A stretch of 64,000 bases of DNA from JBGSOV01 sp041738935 (GTDB lineage: Bacteria; Patescibacteriota; Gracilibacteria; CAIRYL01; GCA-016699755), in NCBI GenBank assembly GCA_041738935.1, contig JBGSOV010000010.1, positions 12,768 through 76,767 on the forward strand, given 5' to 3'. The notes beneath the pieces are model-generated. The model was given only the letters and a program-made list of their open reading frames with translations, was not told where the DNA came from and searched no databases. Both the position numbers and the translations under genes were made by a program. This document shows positions 34,942 through 43,800 of the stretch, piece after piece (positions within the stretch are counted from its first letter, which is position 1; each line of letters begins with the position of its first letter).

Positions 34942-35526
34942 TTATAGCTGAAGTTCTTTGTATCGAAAGCAATCCGTCGTGTGGTCGTTGACCATGCCGA
35001 CTGCTTGCATAAAGGCGTAACAGATGGTGCTGCCGACAAATGTAAAACCTCTTTTTTTAAGGTCTTTGCTCATGTTGTCCGAAAGATCGGTCTTGGCAGG
35101 AAGCTCAGCAAAATTCCGCCATTGGTTTTGAATCGGATTGCCGTCGACAAAACTCCAGACAAACGCATCAAAACTGCCATATTCCTGTTGAATCTCCAAA
35201 AATGCTTTTGCATTCGTCACCGCCGCGCGAATCTTAAGCCGATTCCTTATGATTTCCGGATTTTGAAGTAGCTCTGCGATTTTTGTTTCATCGTACTCTG
35301 CGATCTTTTTGGCATCAAAATTATCGAATGCTTGGCGATAGCCATTTCTTTTTCGCAAAATGGTCGACCAACTGAGACCGGCTTGCGCTCCTTCGAGGAT
35401 CAAAAACTCAAACAGCAACTTGTCGTCATGGACAGGAATTCCCCATTCGGTGTCGTGGTAGCGCTCCTCTTTGTCACTTTTGCTCGACCACGCGCAACGC
35501 ACGACTACTTTTGCTTTATTTTGCAT
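34942..35526 (-). CDS. tag: DNA-3-methyladenine glycosylase I
   Basis: 194 residues from the ATG at 35526 (a GTG two codons upstream is possible). Tag family signatures: RCAWS near the N-terminus (zinc-binding Cys), YHDTEWGIPVHDDKLLFEFLILEGAQAGLSWSTILRKR (catalytic region), and C-terminal GFTFVGSTICYAFMQAVGMVNDHTTDCFRY with the His/Cys zinc ligands. Excises alkylated adenine (3-methyladenine) in base-excision repair. Neighbouring uvrA is another repair gene on the same strand but 484 bp away. Confidence 0.95.
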   Translation of the reverse strand: MQNKAKVVVRCAWSSKSDKEERYHDTEWGIPVHDDKLLFEFLILEGAQAGLSWSTILRKRNGYRQAFDNFDAKKIAEYDETKIAELLQNPEIIRNRLKIRAAVTNAKAFLEIQQEYGSFDAFVWSFVDGNPIQNQWRNFAELPAKTDLSDNMSKDLKKRGFTFVGSTICYAFMQAVGMVNDHTTDCFRYKELQL

Positions 35527-35611
35527 AGGCACAATCTAACCGACTTTGTACGGAAACGCGAGACTAAATTCTACTCGCAGATTTGAGTTTGCAACAGACG
35601 AAGTGGCGGAA

Positions 35612-35806
35612 TTATCTTTGTCCGGCTATTTGTTTAAGAATAGCGGCAAGTTCTGCTTCTTCTTGTCCTTGAAGATCTTTAATAATATCACCTTCTGTAG
35701 TAACAAATTCTCTATCTTCTTCATCCCCTAAATGGGTGATAACATCATCAAATTCTGATTCAGTTTTACCACTCAATTTGATGCGATCTAGTTCTTTACC
35801 TGGCAT
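35612..35806 (-). CDS. Small acidic protein, unknown
   Basis: 64 residues from the ATG at 35806 (MPGKELDRIKLSGKTESEFDDVITHLGDEEDREF). Highly charged, mostly acidic, no membrane segment, ends AELAAILKQIAGQR. No family recognised. Plausible because the open frame is intact and has an ATG, but short enough to be by chance. Confidence 0.5.
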   Translation of the reverse strand: MPGKELDRIKLSGKTESEFDDVITHLGDEEDREFVTTEGDIIKDLQGQEEAELAAILKQIAGQR

Positions 35807-35893
35807 ATTTTTATAAAAAAGCATTTATTTAATACTTGTTTTTGCAATGTAAAGTCAAGCGATTCAAAAAAGCATATAATCGCTAAGAGCTAT

Positions 35894-37450
35894 TTACTGC
35901 TTCCAAATCCCCAATACGTACGCATCGCTGAGCGCTTGCATACTTGCTTCGATGATATTCTGCGAGCAGCCAACCGTGCGCCAAGTTTCGCCATTGTTTG
36001 AGCGCGTTTCAATTTGTACACGCGTTTTGGCAGATGTGCCGCGCGCCATATCCAAAATGCGGACTTTGAAATCCACCAGTTCTATTTGGCGCAATTGCGG
36101 AAAAATCGGCTCGAGCGCTTTGCGCATTGCCGAATCTAGCGCGTTGACCGGACCGTTGCCAAAACCGGCGGTATGAAATTCTTCCCCATTTACCGAGACA
36201 CGAATCGTTGCTTCGACGGCATTTTCGAGCTCGTGCGTTCGTTCTGTTCGAACAAAAAAATAGTTCAAATCAAAAGGGAGTGGTCTTTTTTCAATCAGTG
36301 TTCGCGTCAACACTTCCAGACTGCCTTCGCCGCCATCGAATGTGATTCCTTCGGATTCACGTTGCTTGAGCTCCTTGAGGAGAAAATGCGCTTGTTCGTC
36401 ATCAAAATCGAGACCGATTTTTTCCAAAAAGTCACTTGTATTCGCGCGCCCGGACAGTTCCGAAATCGCATTGGACGAAACATTCCCAACAACTTGGGGG
36501 TCGATATGTTGGTAGCTGAGTGGATTTTTGCGCATGGCAGAAACATGAATACCTCCTTTGTGGCGGAACGCCCAGCGTCCGACAAAGGGCAAATCTTTAC
36601 GTGGATTGAGATTGCTGAGCTCTTGCACAAAGCGTGAGATTTCTGTCAGAGTACGCAACTTTTCTGTTGAAATGACTTCAATACCCATTTTGAGTTGCAA
36701 ATTAGGAATAACGCTCGTCAGGCTTGCATTGCCACAGCGTTCGCCAAAACCGTTGATTGTGCCTTGCACAAGGGTGACGCCTGCTTCTACAGCAATCAGA
36801 GTATTGGCGACTGCCAGATCGCCATCGTTGTGGGTATGAATTCCTAAAGGGGTTTTTACATGTTTTTCGATAGCGATTACGGCTTCAGCAATCTGATGAG
36901 GGAGCATTCCGCCGTTGGTATCGGCGAGCGTCAGATTAATCGCCCCACCTGCTTCCGCTGCTTGTAAGCACGCAATGGCATAGTCCTGGTCTTCATAAAA
37001 ACCATCAAAAAAATGCTCGGCATCAAAAATTACTTCCATGCCTTTTTTGGTCAGATATGAGACAGAATCATGAATAATGTCTAGATTTTTTTCTGCACTC
37101 ACTTGCAAAATCTCAGTTGCCTGAAAACGTGAATTTTTACCAAAGAGCACTGCAACTGGCGCTTTGCTTTCGATAATTGCTTTGAGATTTGGATCGTCTT
37201 CTACCTGATATTTTTTATGATGAGTTGGCCCAAAGGCGCAAATTTTTGCCGTTTGCCATTCTTCCGCGTGAGCAAGGCGAAAAAATTCCTGTTCTTTTTC
37301 GTTGCTGCCAGGAAAGCCACCTTCAATATAATGAATTCCTAAGGCATCAAGTTTTTTGGCGATTGCGATTTTGTCTCGCGCTGAAAAACAGACTCCCGAC
37401 ATTTGGGCGCCATCACGCAAGGTGGTGTCAAATAATTCAATTTTTGGCAT
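35894..37450 (-). CDS. cimA: Citramalate synthase-like (CimA/LeuA family)
   Basis: 518 residues from the ATG at 37450. DRE-TIM metallolyase barrel: LFDTTLRDGAQMSGVCFSARDK (metal/catalytic), YIEGGFPGSNEKE, LTLADTNGGMLPH, GIHTHNDGDLAVANTL (HxH metal ligands), NGFGERCGNASLTSVIPNLQL, and the C-terminal LeuA-type allosteric domain (from about 375). CimA makes (R)-citramalate from pyruvate and acetyl-CoA for isoleucine, bypassing threonine. The GGFPGSNEKE and GERCGNA motifs and length favour CimA over isopropylmalate synthase. It lies directly behind murD, 28 nt away, probably one transcript. Confidence 0.86.
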   Translation of the reverse strand: MPKIELFDTTLRDGAQMSGVCFSARDKIAIAKKLDALGIHYIEGGFPGSNEKEQEFFRLAHAEEWQTAKICAFGPTHHKKYQVEDDPNLKAIIESKAPVAVLFGKNSRFQATEILQVSAEKNLDIIHDSVSYLTKKGMEVIFDAEHFFDGFYEDQDYAIACLQAAEAGGAINLTLADTNGGMLPHQIAEAVIAIEKHVKTPLGIHTHNDGDLAVANTLIAVEAGVTLVQGTINGFGERCGNASLTSVIPNLQLKMGIEVISTEKLRTLTEISRFVQELSNLNPRKDLPFVGRWAFRHKGGIHVSAMRKNPLSYQHIDPQVVGNVSSNAISELSGRANTSDFLEKIGLDFDDEQAHFLLKELKQRESEGITFDGGEGSLEVLTRTLIEKRPLPFDLNYFFVRTERTHELENAVEATIRVSVNGEEFHTAGFGNGPVNALDSAMRKALEPIFPQLRQIELVDFKVRILDMARGTSAKTRVQIETRSNNGETWRTVGCSQNIIEASMQALSDAYVLGIWKQ

Positions 37451-37477
37451 GGAGTCAGGCAATTCGATTCTCCTCAA

Positions 37478-38818
37478 TTATGCCACAGCTGCCGGAGTTT
37501 TTAAAAACTCGTTTACAGCGGCATTCCATTTTTCAGCGCGATCTTTGACATTTTCAAACTGGTCAAAGCTAGATGATCCCGGCGAAAAAAGGACATGATC
37601 TTGGGGTGCGACGATATCTGTTAACAATTTGAAAGCGGTTTGGATATCAATCGCTTCTGTGATTTTGCCCGCGTTGCCGCCATTATTCATTATCGCTGCG
37701 CGAATGCTGTCACCGGTTTTACCGATTGTAAAAACTTTTTTAATATACGGATGTTGGGCAATCGTTGCTCCCAGATCGTCATAATCGAAATTTTTCTCTT
37801 CACCACCAACCATCAAAATCACCGGTTCGGTGAATGTTTTGAGCGCTGCAATCGTGGCAATCGGATTTGTCGCGTACGAATCGTTCCAAAATTTGATGCC
37901 ATTGCGACTCTGGGCGACGAGCTGTTGGCGAAAGGGGAGCCCGATAAATTTTTGAATTGCTGTTTGAATCGGTACTGTACGCACATTGATAATTTTGGCG
38001 ACAGCAACTGCAGCCAACACATTTTCGAGATTGTGTTCACCAGGAATATGCACATCGGTAAGTGGCGCGATTTCTTCCTCGCCTTCGACTGTTTTCCAAA
38101 TAATAACGCCATCTCTAATAAAGACACCGAGCGGCAATTCGTTCTGCGTCGAAATCGGTATACGCGCTTCTTCGCTTACTTCGCTTACCATTTTGCTCGC
38201 AATCGGACAATCTGCCAGGTAGACGACACGCCCACCGGATTTTTGGTGAAGAAAGATATTCTTTTTCGCTTCAATGTATTCTTCAAAATCCTTGTGCACT
38301 TCGAGATGATCTGGCGCGATTCGCAAAATAACGGCAATCTGAGGCGATTGGTCACAATCCCACAGCTGAAAGCTCGAAAGCTCTGCCACAACAACATCTC
38401 GGGTACGCAGTTCGGGCAGGATATCAAAAAAAGGATTCCCGATATTTCCGACCAAATAGACGGTATCATTGGCTTCTTCGAACATTTTGGTGAGCAATGT
38501 CGAAGTCGTGCCTTTGCCTTTGCTGCCGGTGATACCAATGGTTTTTTTGGTGGGGCACAGTTGCAAAAAGAGTTCTGTACCGCCCATGACTTTTCCCGAA
38601 AAACTTAGAAGTGCTGGATGATGTGGAGGAATACCTGGTGAACGGAAAATAACATCACGGTCGTTGATTTCGGAAAAATTCGGGAAATCGGGTAGTTTTT
38701 CGTCATAGACTCGCAAATCACGGACACGGCGACTCTCGAGAAATCGAGTGAGCGACTTCCCTTCGACACCATAGCCGAGAATTCCAATTTTTTTTGTAAG
38801 CAGTTTCATAGTAGCCAT
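37478..38818 (-). CDS. murD: UDP-N-acetylmuramoyl-L-alanine:D-glutamate ligase
   Basis: 446 residues from the ATG at 38818 (an ATG at 38809 is equally possible). Adds D-Glu to UDP-MurNAc-L-Ala. N-terminal IGILGYGVEGKSLTRFL, PGIPPHHP, ATP loop TIGITGSKGKGTTSTL, VAELSSFQLWD, RIAPDHLEVHKDFEEYIEAKKNIF, and PGEHNLENVLAA; C-terminal FNDSYATNP and LFSPGSSSFDQFENVKDRAEKW. Transcribed before cimA. Confidence 0.95.
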   Translation of the reverse strand: MATMKLLTKKIGILGYGVEGKSLTRFLESRRVRDLRVYDEKLPDFPNFSEINDRDVIFRSPGIPPHHPALLSFSGKVMGGTELFLQLCPTKKTIGITGSKGKGTTSTLLTKMFEEANDTVYLVGNIGNPFFDILPELRTRDVVVAELSSFQLWDCDQSPQIAVILRIAPDHLEVHKDFEEYIEAKKNIFLHQKSGGRVVYLADCPIASKMVSEVSEEARIPISTQNELPLGVFIRDGVIIWKTVEGEEEIAPLTDVHIPGEHNLENVLAAVAVAKIINVRTVPIQTAIQKFIGLPFRQQLVAQSRNGIKFWNDSYATNPIATIAALKTFTEPVILMVGGEEKNFDYDDLGATIAQHPYIKKVFTIGKTGDSIRAAIMNNGGNAGKITEAIDIQTAFKLLTDIVAPQDHVLFSPGSSSFDQFENVKDRAEKWNAAVNEFLKTPAAVA

Positions 38819-38885
38819 ATTGTAGGACAAAAGTGCAAAAAAGCAAAGATTGTTTTTTTTCTATATCTGTTGAAAAATAATAGGC

Positions 38886-39386
38886 GTGAAAATTACCTCT
38901 CTCATCAGGCGGCGCAAACAGAGCAGAAAAGCAACTCGTATTTTGCGTGTTATTTGGCCGGCGCTCGGTGCTGCTGCTGGTTACCAATTTTTAAAACGTA
39001 TTCGTAAAGATCCTCATTCTGAAATTCTTGTTGCCAAAAAACACCAACGCGCCAAACGCGTCATGGCGCTCGCGGTACTCACAAGTCTGACTTTTTTTGG
39101 TAAAAAATATCTCTATGTGCGAGCGCTGGGTGTGCATCCTAAAGCGCAGCGGCAAGGTCTAGGAGAAAAGTTGTTACAGAACATCGAAGAATCCGCTACA
39201 AAAGCTGGTTCCGAATTTATTTTTTTGGCTTCTAGCCCACATCGCTCGCTGGCACATCGTTTTTATTTGCGGCATGGTTTTCGACGGATTTTTGGATTTT
39301 TGTTTTGGAAACACATTCAAAGTAGCAAAGATAAGTCAGACAAAACGAAAAATATCACTTCAAAGTCGAGCACAGACAAATTTTGA
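38886..39386 (+). CDS. GNAT-family N-acetyltransferase
   Basis: 166 residues with GTG start at 38886. Acetyl-CoA site (motif A) in ALGVHPKAQRQGLGEKLLQNIEESA, then GSEFIFLASSPHRSLAHRFYLRHGFRR with the typical FYxxxGF end. The N-terminal 60 residues are strongly basic and contain a short hydrophobic patch. The C-terminal tail is Lys/Ser-rich. Substrate unknown. It opposes murD. Confidence 0.85.
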   Translation: MKITSLIRRRKQSRKATRILRVIWPALGAAAGYQFLKRIRKDPHSEILVAKKHQRAKRVMALAVLTSLTFFGKKYLYVRALGVHPKAQRQGLGEKLLQNIEESATKAGSEFIFLASSPHRSLAHRFYLRHGFRRIFGFLFWKHIQSSKDKSDKTKNITSKSSTDKF

Positions 39387-39454
39387 GGACAACACCTTCT
39401 CAAATACCGAAAAATCTTCTTCTGAAATAAACATCAAATTTTTTGCTGAAATTC

Positions 39455-39829
39455 TTAGTTGAGCGTCTCGATCTCGCCACTACCACCATTAAATTCTGAT
39501 TGGCTTTGCATTCGTTCAATGATAGATCCAACAAGATTGGTCATATTGTCCCATTGAATGTATTTGGTGAGCGGAAAGTTGAAAATGCTCCCAATGAGCG
39601 AAACAATTGTCACGGCAAAAATGGTGATAATCAAGCCAATAATCGCATAGCGAATAGTGTGCACCGCTTTTTTAATCTTCTCATCATCGCCGCCAGACAA
39701 AATAAAATTGATTCCGCCCAAGAAAATATAAAAAACCGAAAGTCCGCCGGCAATAATCAATGCCAAGGCGATAGCAATGTTAACTGCCTCAATAATATCG
39801 ATTGAAGGGAGATTGAGGTCTTCTTCCAT
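39455..39829 (-). CDS. TrbC/VirB2-like pilin protein (second of pair)
   Basis: 124 residues. Two membrane helices (VNIAIALALIIAGGLSVFYIFLGGINFILS and YAIIGLIITIFAVTIVSLIGSIF) with the connector GGDDEKIKKAVHTIR: the same layout as the next gene and the pair at 22578-23764. No cleavable signal peptide. Nearly identical to 39854-40252 in the central 60 residues, so the two are a tandem duplication. Confidence 0.75.
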   Translation of the reverse strand: MEEDLNLPSIDIIEAVNIAIALALIIAGGLSVFYIFLGGINFILSGGDDEKIKKAVHTIRYAIIGLIITIFAVTIVSLIGSIFNFPLTKYIQWDNMTNLVGSIIERMQSQSEFNGGSGEIETLN

Positions 39830-39853
39830 AAAATATGATTTAAAAAACTGACC

Positions 39854-40252
39854 TTAAGCGAGTAATTTTATAAGAGACGAAAGTGAGTCACTATCCTCGA
39901 ACGAGCTGCTATCGTTGGTAATCCGTGACAAAATACTGCGAATAATTTCGCTCATTTTGTCCCAGCGAATATAGGCAGTCAGATCAAAATTAAAAATACT
40001 GCCAATAATAGCAATAATCGTTACTGCAAAAATGGTAATAATGAGTCCGATGATTGCATAACGAATAGTATGAACGGCTTGTTTGATTTTATCTTCTTGT
40101 CCGCCCGAGAGAATAAAGGAGATTCCTCCGTAAAAAATATAGAAGATTGAGAGCGCACCAGCAACAATAATTGCAAAAGCGATTGTAATATTGATGAGGT
40201 CTACAATGTTGTAGCCCGAAGCGCCTGCCTGTAGTATGGGATCATCAGTCAT
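39854..40252 (-). CDS. TrbC/VirB2-like pilin protein (first of pair)
   Basis: 132 residues from the ATG at 40252, which overlaps the end of khpA by 8 nt; the frame runs further upstream but within khpA. Helices INITIAFAIIVAGALSIFYIFYGGISFILS and YAIIGLIITIFAVTIIAIIGSIF with connector GGQEDKIKQAVHTIR. The C-terminus is a Ser/Asp-rich tail. Paralogue of 39455-39829 (25 nt downstream). The coupling to rpsP-khpA suggests that these pilin-like proteins are expressed at ribosomal-protein levels. Confidence 0.75.
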   Translation of the reverse strand: MTDDPILQAGASGYNIVDLINITIAFAIIVAGALSIFYIFYGGISFILSGGQEDKIKQAVHTIRYAIIGLIITIFAVTIIAIIGSIFNFDLTAYIRWDKMSEIIRSILSRITNDSSSFEDSDSLSSLIKLLA

Positions 40253-40511
40253 TTGGTTTGGATGGATCAATAAGGCGAAGATTAACGCGGCTGCCACCAT
40301 CTTTGGCACCAACCACACGGAGTAAAACACGCAAAGATTTGATGGTTTGCCCTTCTTTACCGATAACTTTGCCGATATCACTTGGGTGAACCCGAAGTTC
40401 TAAAAGTGTGCCAAGGTCGTCGACGGTGCGTACGATAACAACATCATCAGGATAGTCCACCATGGACTTGACGACGTACTCGATAAAACTTTGATCGGCT
40501 GGAGTAGTCAT
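40245..40511 (-). CDS. khpA: KH-domain RNA-binding protein
   Basis: 88 residues. Single KH domain with GxxG loop VIGKEGQTIKSLRVLL (about 50-65). It is KhpA/YlqC-like and follows rpsP by 29 nt, the usual neighbourhood. In firmicutes it partners KhpB and binds RNA broadly. Here rimM, trmD and rplS, the usual next genes, are replaced by two pilin-like genes. Confidence 0.9.
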   Translation of the reverse strand: MTTPADQSFIEYVVKSMVDYPDDVVIVRTVDDLGTLLELRVHPSDIGKVIGKEGQTIKSLRVLLRVVGAKDGGSRVNLRLIDPSKPND

Positions 40512-40540
40512 ATGAGACGAGTAAAAAAGCGAAGAAGGTG

Positions 40541-41167
40541 TTACGCCTTCTTTTCTTCTGATTCTTCTGGGGAGGTTTCTTCTGTCACTTCTGCTGGCGC
40601 AGCTTCGCTTGAATCGGTTTCCACGTCAGCTTGCGATACTTCCTCTTCAGTTTTAGTTTCTTCAGCAGTTTCAGCTGCTACTTCTTCTGCTGTTTCGGCA
40701 GAAATTTCTTCTGTTTGCTCTGGCGTTTCAGTTGCTGTTTCTTCGGTTTCTAAATCAGCTACAGGCTCTGCAGCAGCTTCACTCGCTGCTTGCTTGGCAG
40801 CAGCATCGGCAGCCGCTTTTTCTTCAGCAGCCTTTTGTGCAGCTTCTTCTGCCTTTTTGGCAGCCTCGGCAGCGCGCTCTTCTGTCTTGCTCGGCTTCAT
40901 GACACGACCTTTGATATATTTTTCGACACCAGTAATCCCATTACTACTTAAGACGCGAGCGACAGTTTGACTGGGCTGTGCGCCAACTGACATCCAGTAC
41001 TGCACACGCTCGTCATTGAGCACCACTTCACGCGGCTTTGAAAGGGGATTCATGTGTCCGACACGTTCGATAAAACGCCCTTTGATAGGGGCAGAATGTT
41101 CGGCGACGACAATACGGTAAAACGGAGATTTTTTTCTTCCGGCACGTTGGAGGCGAATAGTGAGCAC
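40541..41167 (-). CDS. rpsP: Ribosomal protein S16 with long acidic Ala/Glu tail
   Basis: 208 residues; about 95 are S16 (MLTIRLQRAGRKKSPFYRIVVAEHSAPIKG, the VGAQPSQTVARVL end), the rest (from about residue 95) is a low-complexity Ala/Glu/Thr tail (EERAAEAAKKAEEAAQKAAEEK ... EESEEKKA). Bacterial S16 is normally 80-90 residues, so the tail doubles the protein. Start codon is GTG at 41167. First gene of the operon rpsP-khpA-pilin-pilin. Confidence 0.93.
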   Translation of the reverse strand: MLTIRLQRAGRKKSPFYRIVVAEHSAPIKGRFIERVGHMNPLSKPREVVLNDERVQYWMSVGAQPSQTVARVLSSNGITGVEKYIKGRVMKPSKTEERAAEAAKKAEEAAQKAAEEKAAADAAAKQAASEAAAEPVADLETEETATETPEQTEEISAETAEEVAAETAEETKTEEEVSQADVETDSSEAAPAEVTEETSPEESEEKKA

Positions 41168-41207
41168 GGTCTAAAACGAAAAATGAAGAAGAGAACAAAG
41201 TAAGGAG

Positions 41208-41268
41208 ATTGTGCCGAACCGCTTGCCCTTCTGTCAAATGAAAATTCTTGCTGGGCAAGCGGTTCGGC
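41208..41268 (-). promoter_or_regulatory. rpsP promoter inside a 16-bp inverted repeat
   Basis: Minus strand: TTGACA (41237-41232), 18-nt spacer, CACAAT (41213-41208), about 41 nt before the rpsP start. The inverted repeat GCCGAACCGCTTGCCC (41213-41228) / GGGCAAGCGGTTCGGC (41253-41268) is perfect; one arm fills the promoter spacer, and the other lies upstream of the -35 box. Also follows the lipoprotein gene on the same strand, so it might be a terminator; the lack of a T-run argues against that. Confidence 0.55.
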
Positions 41269-41285
41269 GGAGAAAATATCTTGGT

Positions 41286-42896
41286 TTATTGTGGTAAGCT
41301 GCCACCAGAAGCTTCTATCATCGCTTTAATCTCAGCTTCGGTGATTCCTGCTGGCAGATCTTCCGGAGAAATTACTGGCGCAGATGTTGACACTGCTGCA
41401 CTGTCTTCAATCGTATTCTCAATCGTTTCGCTATCATCAGATGCTGTTGGAGTTTGTCCAGGCAATGTGCTTTCGGTTGGTACACCTCCTTCTGGAGCTC
41501 CTATTCCCGGAGCACCCATCATCATCAGCGGCAAGAAGTTGCCAATCAGGTTTGCGAATGGATCGTAGGTTTCGGGCGGAGAAACAATCACACTTGTGGC
41601 TTCGCTCACTTCGTACGAGACATTAACCGTCGCCAAAGTCTCGGTTTTATTTTTTACTATGACTGTTCCCTTGAGCGAACTCTCGTCAAAAGTCAGCTCG
41701 TTGATTTCGATAATTGTATCTGGCTGATCCGCATTAGTAATCGTGCCTGACCATGTTCCTCCTGATTCAGTCAAAGCGACGGTGACTTTTTCTGCTTGCG
41801 TCTCAGGATCAAACAAACTGAGTGTCAAGCTGGATGGAGATTTGTTGCCTTTTATGACTACAACAGGTTCTGCAGATTTTTTTCCTTCATACACGGTAAA
41901 ATCATGCGAATCATCACTACTCATGATAGTCAGTTTCATGCTCTGATCACCAGTGGCTGGCTCAACAGCAAAGCTTTTTGTATCTTCCATAAACGAAATT
42001 ACCACGTCGGCATTGTTCTCGGCACTTGCTGTATCGACGACGGTGCCATCAAAGGTAAAATATTTTGGCTCATCTTGAAGCAGTCCCAAAGTGCCCGAAA
42101 TCGTCAGAGTAGCTATGCTTTCGTTTAGATCAGCTTTCATACGAACTTTTTCGGTTTCTGCAGTTGTCAAAATATCAATGATCTGTTCGCCGGCACTGAT
42201 AATAGCGGCATTATTAACCGTAACGGAAAATTTTTGTAAGCCAGCTTCTGCACCCAAATATTCGTTCATCGTAAATAGTTCGGTGCTTCCGATGATTTCA
42301 GCAATTTTTTCGCGCACTTCACCAGGACCCTGCAGACGTCCCATCAAGATATCTTGCACGTTCATGTTTTGACCGGTTTGCTCACTGATAGTGTCAAAGC
42401 TGTCACCGTACCATTTGCCGATGATTGGCTTAATCGGAGCAAGGATTTCTGAAGTTGGTACACTTGGAAAATCGACTTCAAGTGATTTGAGACTGAGAAA
42501 CACGCTCGAATTGACAACCTTGAGATCAAGGGCGGCATTGGCACTGCCGGCAAAAACTCCGCCGGTGAGCATTCCTGAAAGAGTCAGACCGGCTTCCATT
42601 TTGGGATCGTTTTGGTCACTGGTATCCGATTTGCCATCAGCGATAAAATCGAACGTGAGTTTGCCATCGGTTTCGTTGATCATAGCATCACCATTGACGG
42701 TAAAGCGAGTTTGCGACTTGGCATAACTTTTCATCTCGGGGAGCAAATCCAAAATCGTCTCTTGCCATGCTTCGCGATGTTCTGCCGTTAATTTGGCAAA
42801 TGCTACACTCGGGTTTTCGAGTTGGTCGGTATTCTTGTCTCCGCTACAACCAGCAAGGACAAGCAACGTAACCATCATCAAGGAGAATTTTCTCAT
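41286..42896 (-). CDS. Secreted lipoprotein, unknown
   Basis: 536 residues from the ATG at 42896. Signal peptide with lipobox LVLAGC (MRKFSLMMVTLLVLAGCSGDKN), so the mature protein is lipid-anchored. No domain recognised; the sequence is rich in beta-strand-like stretches, with runs such as LTISGTLGLLQDEPKYFTF suggesting a large beta-structured outer domain, and the C-terminal 60 residues are Pro/Thr/Glu-rich. Divergent from pyrH. Confidence 0.75.
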   Translation of the reverse strand: MRKFSLMMVTLLVLAGCSGDKNTDQLENPSVAFAKLTAEHREAWQETILDLLPEMKSYAKSQTRFTVNGDAMINETDGKLTFDFIADGKSDTSDQNDPKMEAGLTLSGMLTGGVFAGSANAALDLKVVNSSVFLSLKSLEVDFPSVPTSEILAPIKPIIGKWYGDSFDTISEQTGQNMNVQDILMGRLQGPGEVREKIAEIIGSTELFTMNEYLGAEAGLQKFSVTVNNAAIISAGEQIIDILTTAETEKVRMKADLNESIATLTISGTLGLLQDEPKYFTFDGTVVDTASAENNADVVISFMEDTKSFAVEPATGDQSMKLTIMSSDDSHDFTVYEGKKSAEPVVVIKGNKSPSSLTLSLFDPETQAEKVTVALTESGGTWSGTITNADQPDTIIEINELTFDESSLKGTVIVKNKTETLATVNVSYEVSEATSVIVSPPETYDPFANLIGNFLPLMMMGAPGIGAPEGGVPTESTLPGQTPTASDDSETIENTIEDSAAVSTSAPVISPEDLPAGITEAEIKAMIEASGGSLPQ

Positions 42897-43024
42897 GTGT
42901 ACAAATAAAGAAAGAAAATTAAATTCGTTCGTTATTCTTCCACAATTGTCACACAAAAAGCGAAAGTTTTTTTGCTCGCAAGTCCCAAAGTGTGAGACGC
43001 TTATACATGAATATTTCTTTTGTA

Positions 43025-43723
43025 ATGCAAAGAGTTCTCCTCAAACTTTCGGGTGAAGCGCTTGGAAAAGCCGGTTTTGACGCTGTCGCTATCAATATAT
43101 TGGTTGCCGAAATTGCTGAAGCGCGCAAAATTTGCACCACCGAACTCGCCTTGCTGATTGGCGGTGGTAATATTTGGCGGGGACGTGATGCTGGCGCATT
43201 TGCTTTTGATGCGGCGTATGCCGATATGATTGGCATGGGCGCGACAGTGCTCAACGCACTTGTGCTTGCTGGTGCTTTGCGCAATGCCAATATTCCCACG
43301 ACGGTTTTTTCGTCACTCCCATTTTCGACTGATGTGCAGCTGCACAATATTTCTACAGAAAAAAAAGCACTTGCTGCAAATGAAGTGATTATTTTTGCGG
43401 GTGGCACTGGCTGTCCGTTTTTTACAACTGATTCGGCAGCCGTCTTGCGCGCGCTCGAAATTGGTGCTGACGCTGTACTCAAAGGCACCAAAGTCGACGG
43501 CGTTTATGATGCTGATCCGCACAAAAATCCGCTCGCACAAAAATTTTCCCATCTGACTTTTGATGAGGCGCTTGCGCAAGAATTACAAATTATGGATGCG
43601 ACTGCATTTGCGCTTGCTCGCGAAAACAACTTGCCAATCTATGTCTTTGATGCTTTTCGTGCGAATGGAATCGCCGAGGCTCTTGCTGATAAAAATCAGA
43701 CCGGAACGTGGGTGCGAACCTAA
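43025..43723 (+). CDS. pyrH: UMP kinase
   Basis: 232 residues from the ATG at 43025; an ATG six codons upstream (43007) is the alternative, and no Shine-Dalgarno site decides. Amino-acid-kinase fold: RVLLKLSGEALG (phosphate loop), IGGGNIWRGRDA, ADMIGMGATVLNALVL, FAGGTGCPFFTTDSAAVLRALEIGADAVLKGTKVDGVYDADP. Phosphorylates UMP to UDP, and is the bacterial hexameric type. Usually next to frr, which is not here. Confidence 0.95.
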   Translation: MQRVLLKLSGEALGKAGFDAVAINILVAEIAEARKICTTELALLIGGGNIWRGRDAGAFAFDAAYADMIGMGATVLNALVLAGALRNANIPTTVFSSLPFSTDVQLHNISTEKKALAANEVIIFAGGTGCPFFTTDSAAVLRALEIGADAVLKGTKVDGVYDADPHKNPLAQKFSHLTFDEALAQELQIMDATAFALARENNLPIYVFDAFRANGIAEALADKNQTGTWVRT

Positions 43724-43800
43724 TCATCCAAAAATAATTTGCTTTTTCTTGCATATTCCGCTTTGATAGGCATGATTTTATTTCTTCTTTTTCTTTGTTT

